Shown: positions 36,333 through 45,096 of the stretch, in pieces
Layout of the letters: each line of letters begins with the position of its first letter
How positions within the stretch are numbered: the first letter of the stretch is position 1
DNA from: Photorhabdus laumondii subsp. laumondii
GTDB lineage: Bacteria; Pseudomonadota; Gammaproteobacteria; Enterobacterales; Enterobacteriaceae
DNA length: 64,000 nucleotides
Reading direction: 5' to 3'
Assembly: GCF_003343245.1 (NCBI RefSeq)
Contig: NZ_CP024901.1
Span: 2,232,001-2,296,000 of the forward strand
Notes under the pieces: model-generated
What the model saw: only the letters and a program-made list of their open reading frames with translations
What the model was told of the DNA's origin: nothing
Databases searched by the model: none
Translations under genes and position numbers: made by a program

Positions 36333-39127
36333 TGGCTGTTATAGAAGACAGAAGGCAGATGACGGTGACTGTCTAATACGGCTTTTGAGGAAATATGATG
36401 ACTGATAAAGAAATTAGTTCTGTTGACTCATTGAAAGCGAGTTTTAAGTCTGGTGTTCGGCTCATGCCGGAAGCATTTTCTCACTTGATTGATGAGGCAT
36501 ATAGGGCATATGAAACCATTGATGGCGCTCAGGGTGATGGCCCGACCGCAGGGCTGAAACGAGATGGTAAAGGAAAACTGGCCCTCAACATTCATCATTC
36601 TGGCGGGTTGAACCCTCATCAAGGCGCTTTGGCCCTATCACTGAAACCAGAAGGTGGACTCTCTTTTGCTGGAGGAGGGTATCTGAAATTGGATGCTGAT
36701 CGGCAGGTTCAGTTTGCGGATTTTTTCAGTTTATCGCGGCGGGAACGGATAGAGATCACGCGGGTATTGGGTTTGAAACGCACCATGATGACGCGTATTG
36801 TTTCTACCACTCTCTCTCCCGAGGCGCGTGAATTTTTTGGCTATTCTGTTAGCTTGAATGCGGTGGGAGACCGTTTAGCGGTTGGGATGAATACTAAAAT
36901 CTGTATATATACGCGCCGGAAGAGTGGTGAGTGGAATACAAGCACGCCTATTGTGCTTGAGTCTTATCAAAGTGATTCTTCATGGGATGTCAGTCTGAAT
37001 GCGGCGGGAGATTGCCTAGCGTTGGCAAATAGGTTCAGACAGAGGGTTGGTGTACATATGCGTGCAAATGGCGTCTGGAATGTAAGAAAGCCCGTTTGGT
37101 TTCCGGCTCCGAGCCGCATTGAATTCTTTGGCCTGGGTGTCAGCTTGAGCGCAGCGGGAGATTGTCTGGTGACTGGGTGCGAATTCAAATCTGCGTTACA
37201 TTCTACGTTCCATATGTTTACACGCACGAACGGGATCTGGGATAGCGAAAATCCCATTAAGTTTCCGGTCCCTTCGAGTTCTTATGAATTTGGCAAGGCT
37301 GTCCGCCTGAGTGCCGCAGGAAACTGTCTGGCGGTGCATGGTTACGATGATTTCACAATAAGCACGATTTATGTGTATACACGCACGAATGGGATCTGGG
37401 ATAGCGAAAACCCCATTAAGTTCAGTCACCTTGAAGGTCAATCATCTGTTTTCAGCAAGGTTTTTAGCCTGAATGCAGAGGGAGATCGTCTGGCTGTGGG
37501 GGTGGGTTTTTATAAGTCCACGAATATTGTTAGGGAGGTTTATCTGTATACACGCACAAATGGGATTTGGGATAGAGAAAATCCTATTAAGTTTTCGGCC
37601 CCTTCAAGTGACGTAACGTATTTTGGCCGCGCTATCGAACTGAATGATGCGGGAGATCGTCTGGCAGTGGGTGCCGCTTCCCGGGTGTATGTGTATACCT
37701 GTCTGAATAATAAGTGGAATATAGAAACACCTATCGAGATTTTGGACCCTTCAGGCAATTCAGACAATTTAGATAGTTTTGGCGGGGCTGTCGGCCTGAA
37801 TAAGGCGGGGACGAGTTTGGCGGTTGGTGTAATTTCAATGAAGATTGGCTCTGCGTCTGAAGCCAGTGCAGTTTATATCTTTGAGAATGTCAAATGATGT
37901 CCATACAGAAGACAGTGACTGTCTAATACGGCTTTTGAGGAAAATATGATGACTGATAAAGAAATTAGTTTTGTTGACTCATTGAAAGCGAGTTTTAAGT
38001 CTGGTGTTCGGCTCATGCCGGAAGCCTTTTCCTATTTGATTGATGAGGCATATAAGGCATATGAAATCATTGATGGCGCTCAGGGTGATGGCCCAACCGC
38101 AGGGCTGAAACGAGATGGAAAAGGAAAACTGGCCCTCAACACTCATCATTCTGGCGGGTTAAACCTCGAACAAGGCGCTTTGGCGCTATCCTTGAAGCCA
38201 GAAGGTGGACTCTCTTTTGATGGGGGAGGATATCTGAAATTGGATGCCGCTCGGCAGATTCAGTTTGCGGATTTTTTCAGTTTATCGCGGGGAGCGCGGA
38301 TGGAGATCACGCAGTTGTTGGGTTTGAAACGTACTATGATAACGCGCATTGTTTCTCCCTTCCCTAGAACGGATGAGTATTTTGGTAGCTCTGTTAGCCT
38401 GAACGCGGCAGGAGACTGTTTAGCGGTTGGGATGAATAGTCACGTCTATGTGTATACGCGCCGGAAGAGTGGTGAGTGGAATATAAGCAAGCCGATTATG
38501 TTTGAGGATGTTGAATATGATTTATCTTCATGGCGTGTCGGTCTGGATGCGGCGGGAGATTGTCTGGCGTTGGGAGACATATGGCCCGAAGTGGTTCGTG
38601 TATATACACGCACGAAGGGCGTTTGGGATACAAAACATCCCGTTGTGTTTCCGAGGGATGCTGTAAGATTTGGTGCGAATGTCAGCTTGAACGCCGCAGG
38701 AGACTGTCTGGTGGCTGGGGGCAAATACTCCTCTCCATTCCGTATGTTTATACGCAGGAATGGGATCTGGGATACAAAAAACCCCATTCTGTTTCCGGCC
38801 CCTTCGGATGCTTATGAGTTTGGTGCGATTGCCCACCTGAGTGCTGTGGGAAACCGTCTGGCGGTGTGTGATGATTACATTTCCGCGATTTATGTGTATA
38901 CACGCACAAATGGGATTTGGGATATAGAAAACCCCATTAAGTTCCGTCGCCCTGAAGGTGGATCATCTAGTTTTAGCGGGGTTTTTAGCCTGAATGCAGA
39001 GGGAGATCGCTTGGCGGTGGGTACGGATTTTTATAAACCCTATAATGGGGAGGTTTATCTGTATACGTGCACGAATGGGATCTGGGATAGAGAAAATCCC
39101 GTTAAGTTTTCGGCCCCTGTAAGTCGC
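36051..39127 (+). repeat. Tandem duplication, unit 1 (3,077 bp)
   Basis: Runs from the 3' part of paralogue 2 through paralogue 3 to the 3' part of paralogue 4. Matches 39128-42204 at constant offset 3,077 with near identity. The left edge is where paralogue 2 and paralogue 4 begin to agree (ATAGATTTTGGACGCTC). Confidence 0.9.
36395..37897 (+). CDS. Head + beta-propeller paralogue 3
   Basis: 500 aa, protein-identical to paralogue 5 at 39472-40974. Head domain to ~135, then blades such as KICIYTRRKSGEWNTS, RVGVHMRANGVWNVR and VYLYTRTNGIWDRENPI. The MM start follows TTTTGAGGAAAT; intergenic spacer of 62 nt carries the conserved GACGGTGACTGTCTAATACG. No signal peptide. Part of duplication unit 1. 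Confidence 0.82.
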   Translation: MMTDKEISSVDSLKASFKSGVRLMPEAFSHLIDEAYRAYETIDGAQGDGPTAGLKRDGKGKLALNIHHSGGLNPHQGALALSLKPEGGLSFAGGGYLKLDADRQVQFADFFSLSRRERIEITRVLGLKRTMMTRIVSTTLSPEAREFFGYSVSLNAVGDRLAVGMNTKICIYTRRKSGEWNTSTPIVLESYQSDSSWDVSLNAAGDCLALANRFRQRVGVHMRANGVWNVRKPVWFPAPSRIEFFGLGVSLSAAGDCLVTGCEFKSALHSTFHMFTRTNGIWDSENPIKFPVPSSSYEFGKAVRLSAAGNCLAVHGYDDFTISTIYVYTRTNGIWDSENPIKFSHLEGQSSVFSKVFSLNAEGDRLAVGVGFYKSTNIVREVYLYTRTNGIWDRENPIKFSAPSSDVTYFGRAIELNDAGDRLAVGAASRVYVYTCLNNKWNIETPIEILDPSGNSDNLDSFGGAVGLNKAGTSLAVGVISMKIGSASEASAVYIFENVK

Positions 39128-39409
39128 ATAGATTTTGGACGCTCTCTCGAACTGAATGCTGCGGGGGATCGTCTGGCAGTGGGTGCGGCTGCCAGGGTGT
39201 ATGTGTATGCCTGTCTAAATAATAAGTGGAATATAGAAACACCTACGGAGATTTTGGACCCTTCAGGCAATTCAGACAATTTAAATGGTTTTGGTAAGGC
39301 TGTCTGCCTAAATAAGGCGGGGACGAGTTTGGCCGTTGGTGCAGATTCAGAAAGTGTCGATTCTCAACCCCGAGCCGGTGCAGTTTATGTTTTTGAGGAT
39401 GTCAATTGA
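37946..39409 (+). CDS. Head + beta-propeller paralogue 4 (crossover chimera)
   Basis: 487 aa. Residues 1-~394 match paralogue 6 (41023) except for a patch near the start; from DFGRSLELNAAG on it matches paralogue 2 instead (ending SQPRAGAVYVFEDVN). This is the hybrid predicted at the joint of an unequal crossover. The reading frame is preserved, so it likely makes a folded propeller. Other features as in its sisters. Confidence 0.82.
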   Translation: MMTDKEISFVDSLKASFKSGVRLMPEAFSYLIDEAYKAYEIIDGAQGDGPTAGLKRDGKGKLALNTHHSGGLNLEQGALALSLKPEGGLSFDGGGYLKLDAARQIQFADFFSLSRGARMEITQLLGLKRTMITRIVSPFPRTDEYFGSSVSLNAAGDCLAVGMNSHVYVYTRRKSGEWNISKPIMFEDVEYDLSSWRVGLDAAGDCLALGDIWPEVVRVYTRTKGVWDTKHPVVFPRDAVRFGANVSLNAAGDCLVAGGKYSSPFRMFIRRNGIWDTKNPILFPAPSDAYEFGAIAHLSAVGNRLAVCDDYISAIYVYTRTNGIWDIENPIKFRRPEGGSSSFSGVFSLNAEGDRLAVGTDFYKPYNGEVYLYTCTNGIWDRENPVKFSAPVSRIDFGRSLELNAAGDRLAVGAAARVYVYACLNNKWNIETPTEILDPSGNSDNLNGFGKAVCLNKAGTSLAVGADSESVDSQPRAGAVYVFEDVN

Positions 39410-42204
39410 TGGCTGTTATAGAAGACAGAAGGCAGATGACGGTGACTGTCTAATACGGCTTTTGAGGAAATATGATGACTGATAAAGAAATTAGTTCTGT
39501 TGACTCATTGAAAGCGAGTTTTAAGTCTGGTGTTCGGCTCATGCCGGAAGCATTTTCTCACTTGATTGATGAGGCATATAGGGCATATGAAACCATTGAT
39601 GGCGCTCAGGGTGATGGCCCGACCGCAGGGCTGAAACGAGATGGTAAAGGAAAACTGGCCCTCAACATTCATCATTCTGGCGGGTTGAACCCTCATCAAG
39701 GCGCTTTGGCCCTATCACTGAAACCAGAAGGTGGACTCTCTTTTGCTGGAGGAGGGTATCTGAAATTGGATGCTGATCGGCAGGTTCAGTTTGCGGATTT
39801 TTTCAGTTTATCGCGGCGGGAACGGATAGAGATCACGCGGGTATTGGGTTTGAAACGCACCATGATGACGCGTATTGTTTCTACCACTCTCTCTCCCGAG
39901 GCGCGTGAATTTTTTGGCTATTCTGTTAGCTTGAATGCGGTGGGAGACCGTTTAGCGGTTGGGATGAATACTAAAATCTGTATATATACGCGCCGGAAGA
40001 GTGGTGAGTGGAATACAAGCACGCCTATTGTGCTTGAGTCTTATCAAAGTGATTCTTCATGGGATGTCAGTCTGAATGCGGCGGGAGATTGCCTAGCGTT
40101 GGCAAATAGGTTCAGACAGAGGGTTGGTGTACATATGCGTGCAAATGGCGTCTGGAATGTAAGAAAGCCCGTTTGGTTTCCGGCTCCGAGCCGCATTGAA
40201 TTCTTTGGCCTGGGTGTCAGCTTGAGCGCAGCGGGAGATTGTCTGGTGACTGGGTGCGAATTCAAATCTGCGTTACATTCTACGTTCCATATGTTTACAC
40301 GCACGAACGGGATCTGGGATAGCGAAAATCCCATTAAGTTTCCGGTCCCTTCGAGTTCTTATGAATTTGGCAAGGCTGTCCGCCTGAGTGCCGCAGGAAA
40401 CTGTCTGGCGGTGCATGGTTACGATGATTTCACAATAAGCACGATTTATGTGTATACACGCACGAATGGGATCTGGGATAGCGAAAACCCCATTAAGTTC
40501 AGTCACCTTGAAGGTCAATCATCTGTTTTCAGCAAGGTTTTTAGCCTGAATGCAGAGGGAGATCGTCTGGCTGTGGGGGTGGGTTTTTATAAGTCCACGA
40601 ATATTGTTAGGGAGGTTTATCTGTATACACGCACAAATGGGATTTGGGATAGAGAAAATCCTATTAAGTTTTCGGCCCCTTCAAGTGACGTAACGTATTT
40701 TGGCCGCGCTATCGAACTGAATGATGCGGGAGATCGTCTGGCAGTGGGTGCCGCTTCCCGGGTGTATGTGTATACCTGTCTGAATAATAAGTGGAATATA
40801 GAAACACCTATCGAGATTTTGGACCCTTCAGGCAATTCAGACAATTTAGATAGTTTTGGCGGGGCTGTCGGCCTGAATAAGGCGGGGACGAGTTTGGCGG
40901 TTGGTGTAATTTCAATGAAGATTGGCTCTGCGTCTGAAGCCAGTGCAGTTTATATCTTTGAGAATGTCAAATGATGTCCATACAGAAGACAGTGACTGTC
41001 TAATACGGCTTTTGAGGAAAATATGATGACTGATAAAGAAATCAATATCGTTGACTCAATGAAAGCGAATTTTAAATCTGGTGTGCGGCTTATGCCGGAA
41101 GCCTTTTCCCATTTGATTGATGAAGCCTATAAAGCATATGAAATCATTGATGGCGCTCAGGGTGATGGCCCAACCGCAGGGCTGAAACGAGATGGAAAAG
41201 GAAAACTGGCCCTCAACACTCATCATTCTGGCGGGTTAAACCTCGAACAAGGCGCTTTGGCGCTATCCTTGAAGCCAGAAGGTGGACTCTCTTTTGATGG
41301 GGGAGGATATCTGAAATTGGATGCCGCTCGGCAGATTCAGTTTGCGGATTTTTTCAGTTTATCGCGGGGAGCGCGGATGGAGATCACGCAGTTGTTGGGT
41401 TTGAAACGTACTATGATAACGCGCATTGTTTCTCCCTTCCCTAGAACGGATGAGTATTTTGGTAGCTCTGTTAGCCTGAACGCGGCAGGAGACTGTTTAG
41501 CGGTTGGGATGAATAGTCACGTCTATGTGTATACGCGCCGGAAGAGTGGTGAGTGGAATATAAGCAAGCCGATTATGTTTGAGGATGTTGAATATGATTT
41601 ATCTTCATGGCGTGTCGGTCTGGATGCGGCGGGAGATTGTCTGGCGTTGGGAGACATATGGCCCGAAGTGGTTCGTGTATATACACGCACGAAGGGCGTT
41701 TGGGATACAAAACATCCCGTTGTGTTTCCGAGGGATGCTGTAAGATTTGGTGCGAATGTCAGCTTGAACGCCGCAGGAGACTGTCTGGTGGCTGGGGGCA
41801 AATACTCCTCTCCATTCCGTATGTTTATACGCAGGAATGGGATCTGGGATACAAAAAACCCCATTCTGTTTCCGGCCCCTTCGGATGCTTATGAGTTTGG
41901 CGCGATTGCCCACCTGAGTGCTGCGGGAAACCGTCTGGCGGTGTGTGATGATTACATTTCCGCGATTTATGTGTATACACGCACAAATGGGATTTGGGAT
42001 ATAGAAAACCCCATTAAGTTCCGTCGCCCTGAAGGTGGATCATCTAGTTTTAGCGGGGTTTTTAGCCTGAATGCAGAGGGAGATCGCTTGGCGGTGGGTA
42101 CGGATTTTTATAAACCCTATAATGGGGAGGTTTATCTGTATACGTGCACGAATGGGATCTGGGATAGAGAAAATCCCGTTAAGTTTTCGGCCCCTGTAAG
42201 TCGC
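39128..42204 (+). repeat. Tandem duplication, unit 2 (3,077 bp)
   Basis: Second copy of the unit at 36051. It ends inside paralogue 6 just where paralogues 4 and 6 diverge (GTCGCATA then GATTTTGG versus TCTTTTGG), so the crossover lies within the three shared bases ATA at 39128-39130 and their edges. Confidence 0.9.
39472..40974 (+). CDS. Head + beta-propeller paralogue 5 (identical to paralogue 3)
   Basis: 500 aa, no amino-acid difference from paralogue 3 and apparently none in DNA. Lack of even silent changes implies that the duplication is very young, or the copies are kept alike by gene conversion, or that assembly of this repeat should be checked. Same spacer and ribosome site as the other copies. 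Confidence 0.82.
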   Translation: MMTDKEISSVDSLKASFKSGVRLMPEAFSHLIDEAYRAYETIDGAQGDGPTAGLKRDGKGKLALNIHHSGGLNPHQGALALSLKPEGGLSFAGGGYLKLDADRQVQFADFFSLSRRERIEITRVLGLKRTMMTRIVSTTLSPEAREFFGYSVSLNAVGDRLAVGMNTKICIYTRRKSGEWNTSTPIVLESYQSDSSWDVSLNAAGDCLALANRFRQRVGVHMRANGVWNVRKPVWFPAPSRIEFFGLGVSLSAAGDCLVTGCEFKSALHSTFHMFTRTNGIWDSENPIKFPVPSSSYEFGKAVRLSAAGNCLAVHGYDDFTISTIYVYTRTNGIWDSENPIKFSHLEGQSSVFSKVFSLNAEGDRLAVGVGFYKSTNIVREVYLYTRTNGIWDRENPIKFSAPSSDVTYFGRAIELNDAGDRLAVGAASRVYVYTCLNNKWNIETPIEILDPSGNSDNLDSFGGAVGLNKAGTSLAVGVISMKIGSASEASAVYIFENVK

Positions 42205-42486
42205 ATATCTTTTGGCGGTTCTCTCGAACTGAATGACGCGGGAGATCGTCTGGCAGTGGGTGCAGCTTCCCGGGTGTATGTGTATACCTGTCTGAATGGT
42301 AAGTGGAATATGGAAACACCGATGGAGATTTTGAACCCTTCAGGCAATTCAGACAATTTAAATGGTTTTGGTGGGCCTGTCGGCCTGAATAAGGCGGGGA
42401 CGAGTTTGGCTGTTGGCGCAGCATCAGAAGGTGTTGATTCTAAATCCAAAGCTGGTGCAGTTTATATCTTTGAGAATATCAATTGA
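41023..42486 (+). CDS. Head + beta-propeller paralogue 6
   Basis: 487 aa. Nearly identical to paralogue 4 through the central part, but its first ~40 codons differ at many sites (IVDSMKANFKSGV versus FVDSLKASFKSGV; silent changes such as GATGAAGCCTATAAAGCA) and partly resemble paralogue 7. Its C-terminus (SFGGSLELNDAG...SKSKAGAVYIFENIN) is its own and continues the original gene. Confidence 0.82.
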   Translation: MMTDKEINIVDSMKANFKSGVRLMPEAFSHLIDEAYKAYEIIDGAQGDGPTAGLKRDGKGKLALNTHHSGGLNLEQGALALSLKPEGGLSFDGGGYLKLDAARQIQFADFFSLSRGARMEITQLLGLKRTMITRIVSPFPRTDEYFGSSVSLNAAGDCLAVGMNSHVYVYTRRKSGEWNISKPIMFEDVEYDLSSWRVGLDAAGDCLALGDIWPEVVRVYTRTKGVWDTKHPVVFPRDAVRFGANVSLNAAGDCLVAGGKYSSPFRMFIRRNGIWDTKNPILFPAPSDAYEFGAIAHLSAAGNRLAVCDDYISAIYVYTRTNGIWDIENPIKFRRPEGGSSSFSGVFSLNAEGDRLAVGTDFYKPYNGEVYLYTCTNGIWDRENPVKFSAPVSRISFGGSLELNDAGDRLAVGAASRVYVYTCLNGKWNMETPMEILNPSGNSDNLNGFGGPVGLNKAGTSLAVGAASEGVDSKSKAGAVYIFENIN

Positions 42487-42544
42487 TGCCCATACAGAAA
42501 ACAGATGACGGTGACTGTCTAATACGGCTGGCTTTTGAGGAAAT

Positions 42545-44017
42545 GTGATGACTGATAAAGAAATTAATACCGTTGACTCATTGAAAGCGAGTTTTAAGTC
42601 TGGTGTGCGGCTCATGCCGGAAGCCTTTTCCCATTTGATTGATGAAGCCTATAAAGCATATGAAATCATTGATGGCGTTCAGGGTGATGGCCCAACCGCA
42701 GGACTGAAACGAGATGACAAAGGAAAACTGACCCTCAACACCCAGCATTCTGGCGGGTTAAATTTTAATCAATGTGCTTTGGCGTTATCACTGAAACCAG
42801 AAGGGGGACTCTCGTTTGATGGGGGAGGATATCTGAAATTGGATGCCGATCGGCAGGTTCAGCTTGCGGATTTTTTCAGCTTATCGCGGTGTGAGCGGAT
42901 GGAGATCACGCAGGTGTTGGGTTTGAAACGCACCATGATAACGCGCATTGTTTCTACCTTCCCTAAAGAAGATGAGCGTTTTGGCGCTTCTGTTAGCCTG
43001 AACGCAGCGGGAGACTGTTTAGCAGTTGGGATAAATAATCAAGTCTGTGTGTATACGCGCCGGAAGAGTGGTGAGTGGAATATAAGCAAACCTATTGTGT
43101 TTGAGGCTTATGAAGATGAATATTATAAATCTTCATGGGATGTCAGTCTGGATGCGGCTGGCGATACCCTGGCGTTGGGAAACATGTCGCCGTATCCCAC
43201 TTATAACCAAGGGCGGGTTTGTGTGTATACGCGTACGAAGGGCTTTTGGGATACAAAACATCCCGTTGTGTTTCCGATAGGACCTGAATACTTTGGTGTG
43301 AATGTCAGCTTGAGCGCTGCGGGAGACTGTCTGGTGGGTGGGGGCAAACCCTACCCTCCGTTCCGTATATTTATGCGCCGGAATGGGATCTGGGATACAA
43401 AAAAACCCATTCCGATTCCGATCCCTTCGGATTCTTATGAGTTTGGCTGGATTGCCCATCTAAGTGCTGCGGGAAACTGTCTGGCGGTGCGTGATTATGC
43501 TCCCGTGATTTATGTGTATACACGCACAAATGGGATCTGGGATGGAGAAAACCCCATTAAGTTCAAGGTCCCTGAAAATAACCTATTCGTGGGTAGGGCT
43601 TTTAGCCTGAATGCAGAAGGAGATCGCTTAGCGGTGGGGATAGAGTTTTATAACTCCACAGATGGGGAGGTTTATTTGTATAAGCGCCGGAATGGGGTCT
43701 GGGATACAGAAAATCCCATTAAGTTTTCGGCCCCGGCAAATAGCGTATATTTTGGTAGCTCTCTCGAACTGAATGATGCGGGAGATCGCTTGGTAGTGGG
43801 GGCGTATTCCAGGGTATATGTGTATACCTGTCTGAATGATAAGTGGAATATGGAAACACCGATGGAGATTTTGAATCCTTCAGGCAATTTAAATGGTTTT
43901 GGTGGGTCTGTTGGCCTGAATAAGGCAGGGACGAGTTTGGTTGTTGGTGCAACGTCAGAGAGTGTTGATTCTAAATCCAAAGCCGGTGTAGTTTATGTTT
44001 TTGAGAATGTCAAATGA
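42545..44017 (+). CDS. Head + beta-propeller paralogue 7
   Basis: 490 aa. More divergent: FNQCALALSLKPEGGL in the head, SLSRCERMEITQVL, blades with VYLYKRRNGVWDTENPI, and a two-residue-shorter C-terminal loop (PSGNLNGFGG). Closest to paralogue 8, which lies beyond the next spacer. The region right after the stop has no sister in its array-specific spacer motif, so the first transcription unit likely ends here. Start GTGATGACT: ATG 42548 has the better spacing from TTTTGAGGAAAT. Confidence 0.8.
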   Translation: MMTDKEINTVDSLKASFKSGVRLMPEAFSHLIDEAYKAYEIIDGVQGDGPTAGLKRDDKGKLTLNTQHSGGLNFNQCALALSLKPEGGLSFDGGGYLKLDADRQVQLADFFSLSRCERMEITQVLGLKRTMITRIVSTFPKEDERFGASVSLNAAGDCLAVGINNQVCVYTRRKSGEWNISKPIVFEAYEDEYYKSSWDVSLDAAGDTLALGNMSPYPTYNQGRVCVYTRTKGFWDTKHPVVFPIGPEYFGVNVSLSAAGDCLVGGGKPYPPFRIFMRRNGIWDTKKPIPIPIPSDSYEFGWIAHLSAAGNCLAVRDYAPVIYVYTRTNGIWDGENPIKFKVPENNLFVGRAFSLNAEGDRLAVGIEFYNSTDGEVYLYKRRNGVWDTENPIKFSAPANSVYFGSSLELNDAGDRLVVGAYSRVYVYTCLNDKWNMETPMEILNPSGNLNGFGGSVGLNKAGTSLVVGATSESVDSKSKAGVVYVFENVK

Positions 44018-44458
44018 TGACTATAATCATTAAACTGGATGTTAATTAGGTGATGTCGGATTGCTTTTTAAAGTCCTTGGACTTTCCGCCTTATATTCCC
44101 GTCCGCATTAGATGAAGGTTTACGGCGTTTTTCGTTAAAAAAGTGTGTTAGCATCATGATTAATTAATTCAACTGTTCTCTTATTTAGTTTTTGTAGAGT
44201 TATTGGCGGCATAGAACAGAATATGGGTATCTAACAATTATTTTGTTTTTTTACCTTCAAACATGGAAAGTAAGTGCATGATAATATCTAATAAAAATCA
44301 ATTAAACATAACAGGAACATATTGTAAAAGGATGTGGTGTTATCATTTTAGGTGATTTTATATTATTTTTAATTTTGTGGTAATTGTGTTTATGAGGAGT
44401 TTTAAATTTATTTATTAACCATTATTCTTGTCTTTATATTGATTTTATTTACGATTGT

Positions 44459-44882
44459 GAATTATTTAACATGGGTAATTATGATTTTGATATTGTTTGA
44501 ATATGTGCTAATTTTTCTTTAAAAATTAAAATGAAATACATTTATTGAATGATAGTAAAAAGATTATATTTAAATAAAGATGTTTTATTATGTTATTTTT
44601 TAATTTTTTAATTTTTTAATTTTTTAATTTTTTAATTTTTTAATTTTTTTGTTTTTTGGTGGATTGATTTTAATCTAATTAACTTTATGGTTGTTGCGGT
44701 AATTATATTTCTTGAGTTATTATTTAAGCGGTATATTTTTATGTGAAATTTTATAGGAACAATTAATTTTTTATTAAATAACTGGCAAAAATTTACATTT
44801 CCATAATGCTTAATAATATCAGATTGTGTTATACGAAAAGTTAATGACATATTCAACTTAAATATCAAATCAGTGTTATCGG
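44459..44882 (+). promoter_or_regulatory. Duplicated upstream/regulatory region, copy 2
   Basis: Counterpart of 30141-30530, interrupted by the microsatellite. Shared blocks include GAATTATTTAA, AATTATGATTTTGATATT, AAAATGAAAT, CTAATTAA, TTATGGTTGTT, CTGGCAAAAATTTAC, ATAATGCTTAATA and CAGTGTTATCGG. Suggests paralogue 8 has its own promoter like that of the main operon. Confidence 0.6.
44602..44650 (+). repeat. Microsatellite, six copies of AATTTTTT
   Basis: Six perfect 8-bp units (the last with one extra T), inside the upstream region of paralogue 8 and absent from the homologous region at 30230-30320. Such tracts change length by slippage and can alter promoter spacing, though it lies ~450 bp from the start codon. 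Confidence 0.85.
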
Positions 44883-45096
44883 GGATGTGTTTTTAGAAGA
44901 TAGCAACATACCTGAGGTAGTCAGTGAAGTTAAGTATCGCCAAACCGCAGGATATCGAGCTAAAAGGTGTGAAGGCATTAATTGTGGTGTATTTCGTAGT
45001 CAGTGCCGTCACTTAATTCCATCGACTTTAACGAAGTGGATAAAACATTAACAGAAACCGATGGCAGTGACGGCCTAATACGGCTTTTGAGGACAT

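Larger units (their letters stand above)
44018..45096. other. Long intergenic region before the last paralogue
   Basis: 1,079 bp without a gene. Contains an AT-rich stretch, a microsatellite (44602-44650), a second copy of the upstream region found before 30600, and ~200 bp of GC-richer unique sequence (44890-45060) before the usual TTTTGAGGACAT ribosome site. Confidence 0.6.

Noticed and set aside
36051..42204. Transposon-driven duplication
   Set aside because: No IS or inverted repeats at the joints; the chimeric gene is fully explained by homologous unequal crossover.
44602..44650. CRISPR-like or origin iterons
   Set aside because: The tract is a simple 8-bp microsatellite without spacers or DnaA boxes.
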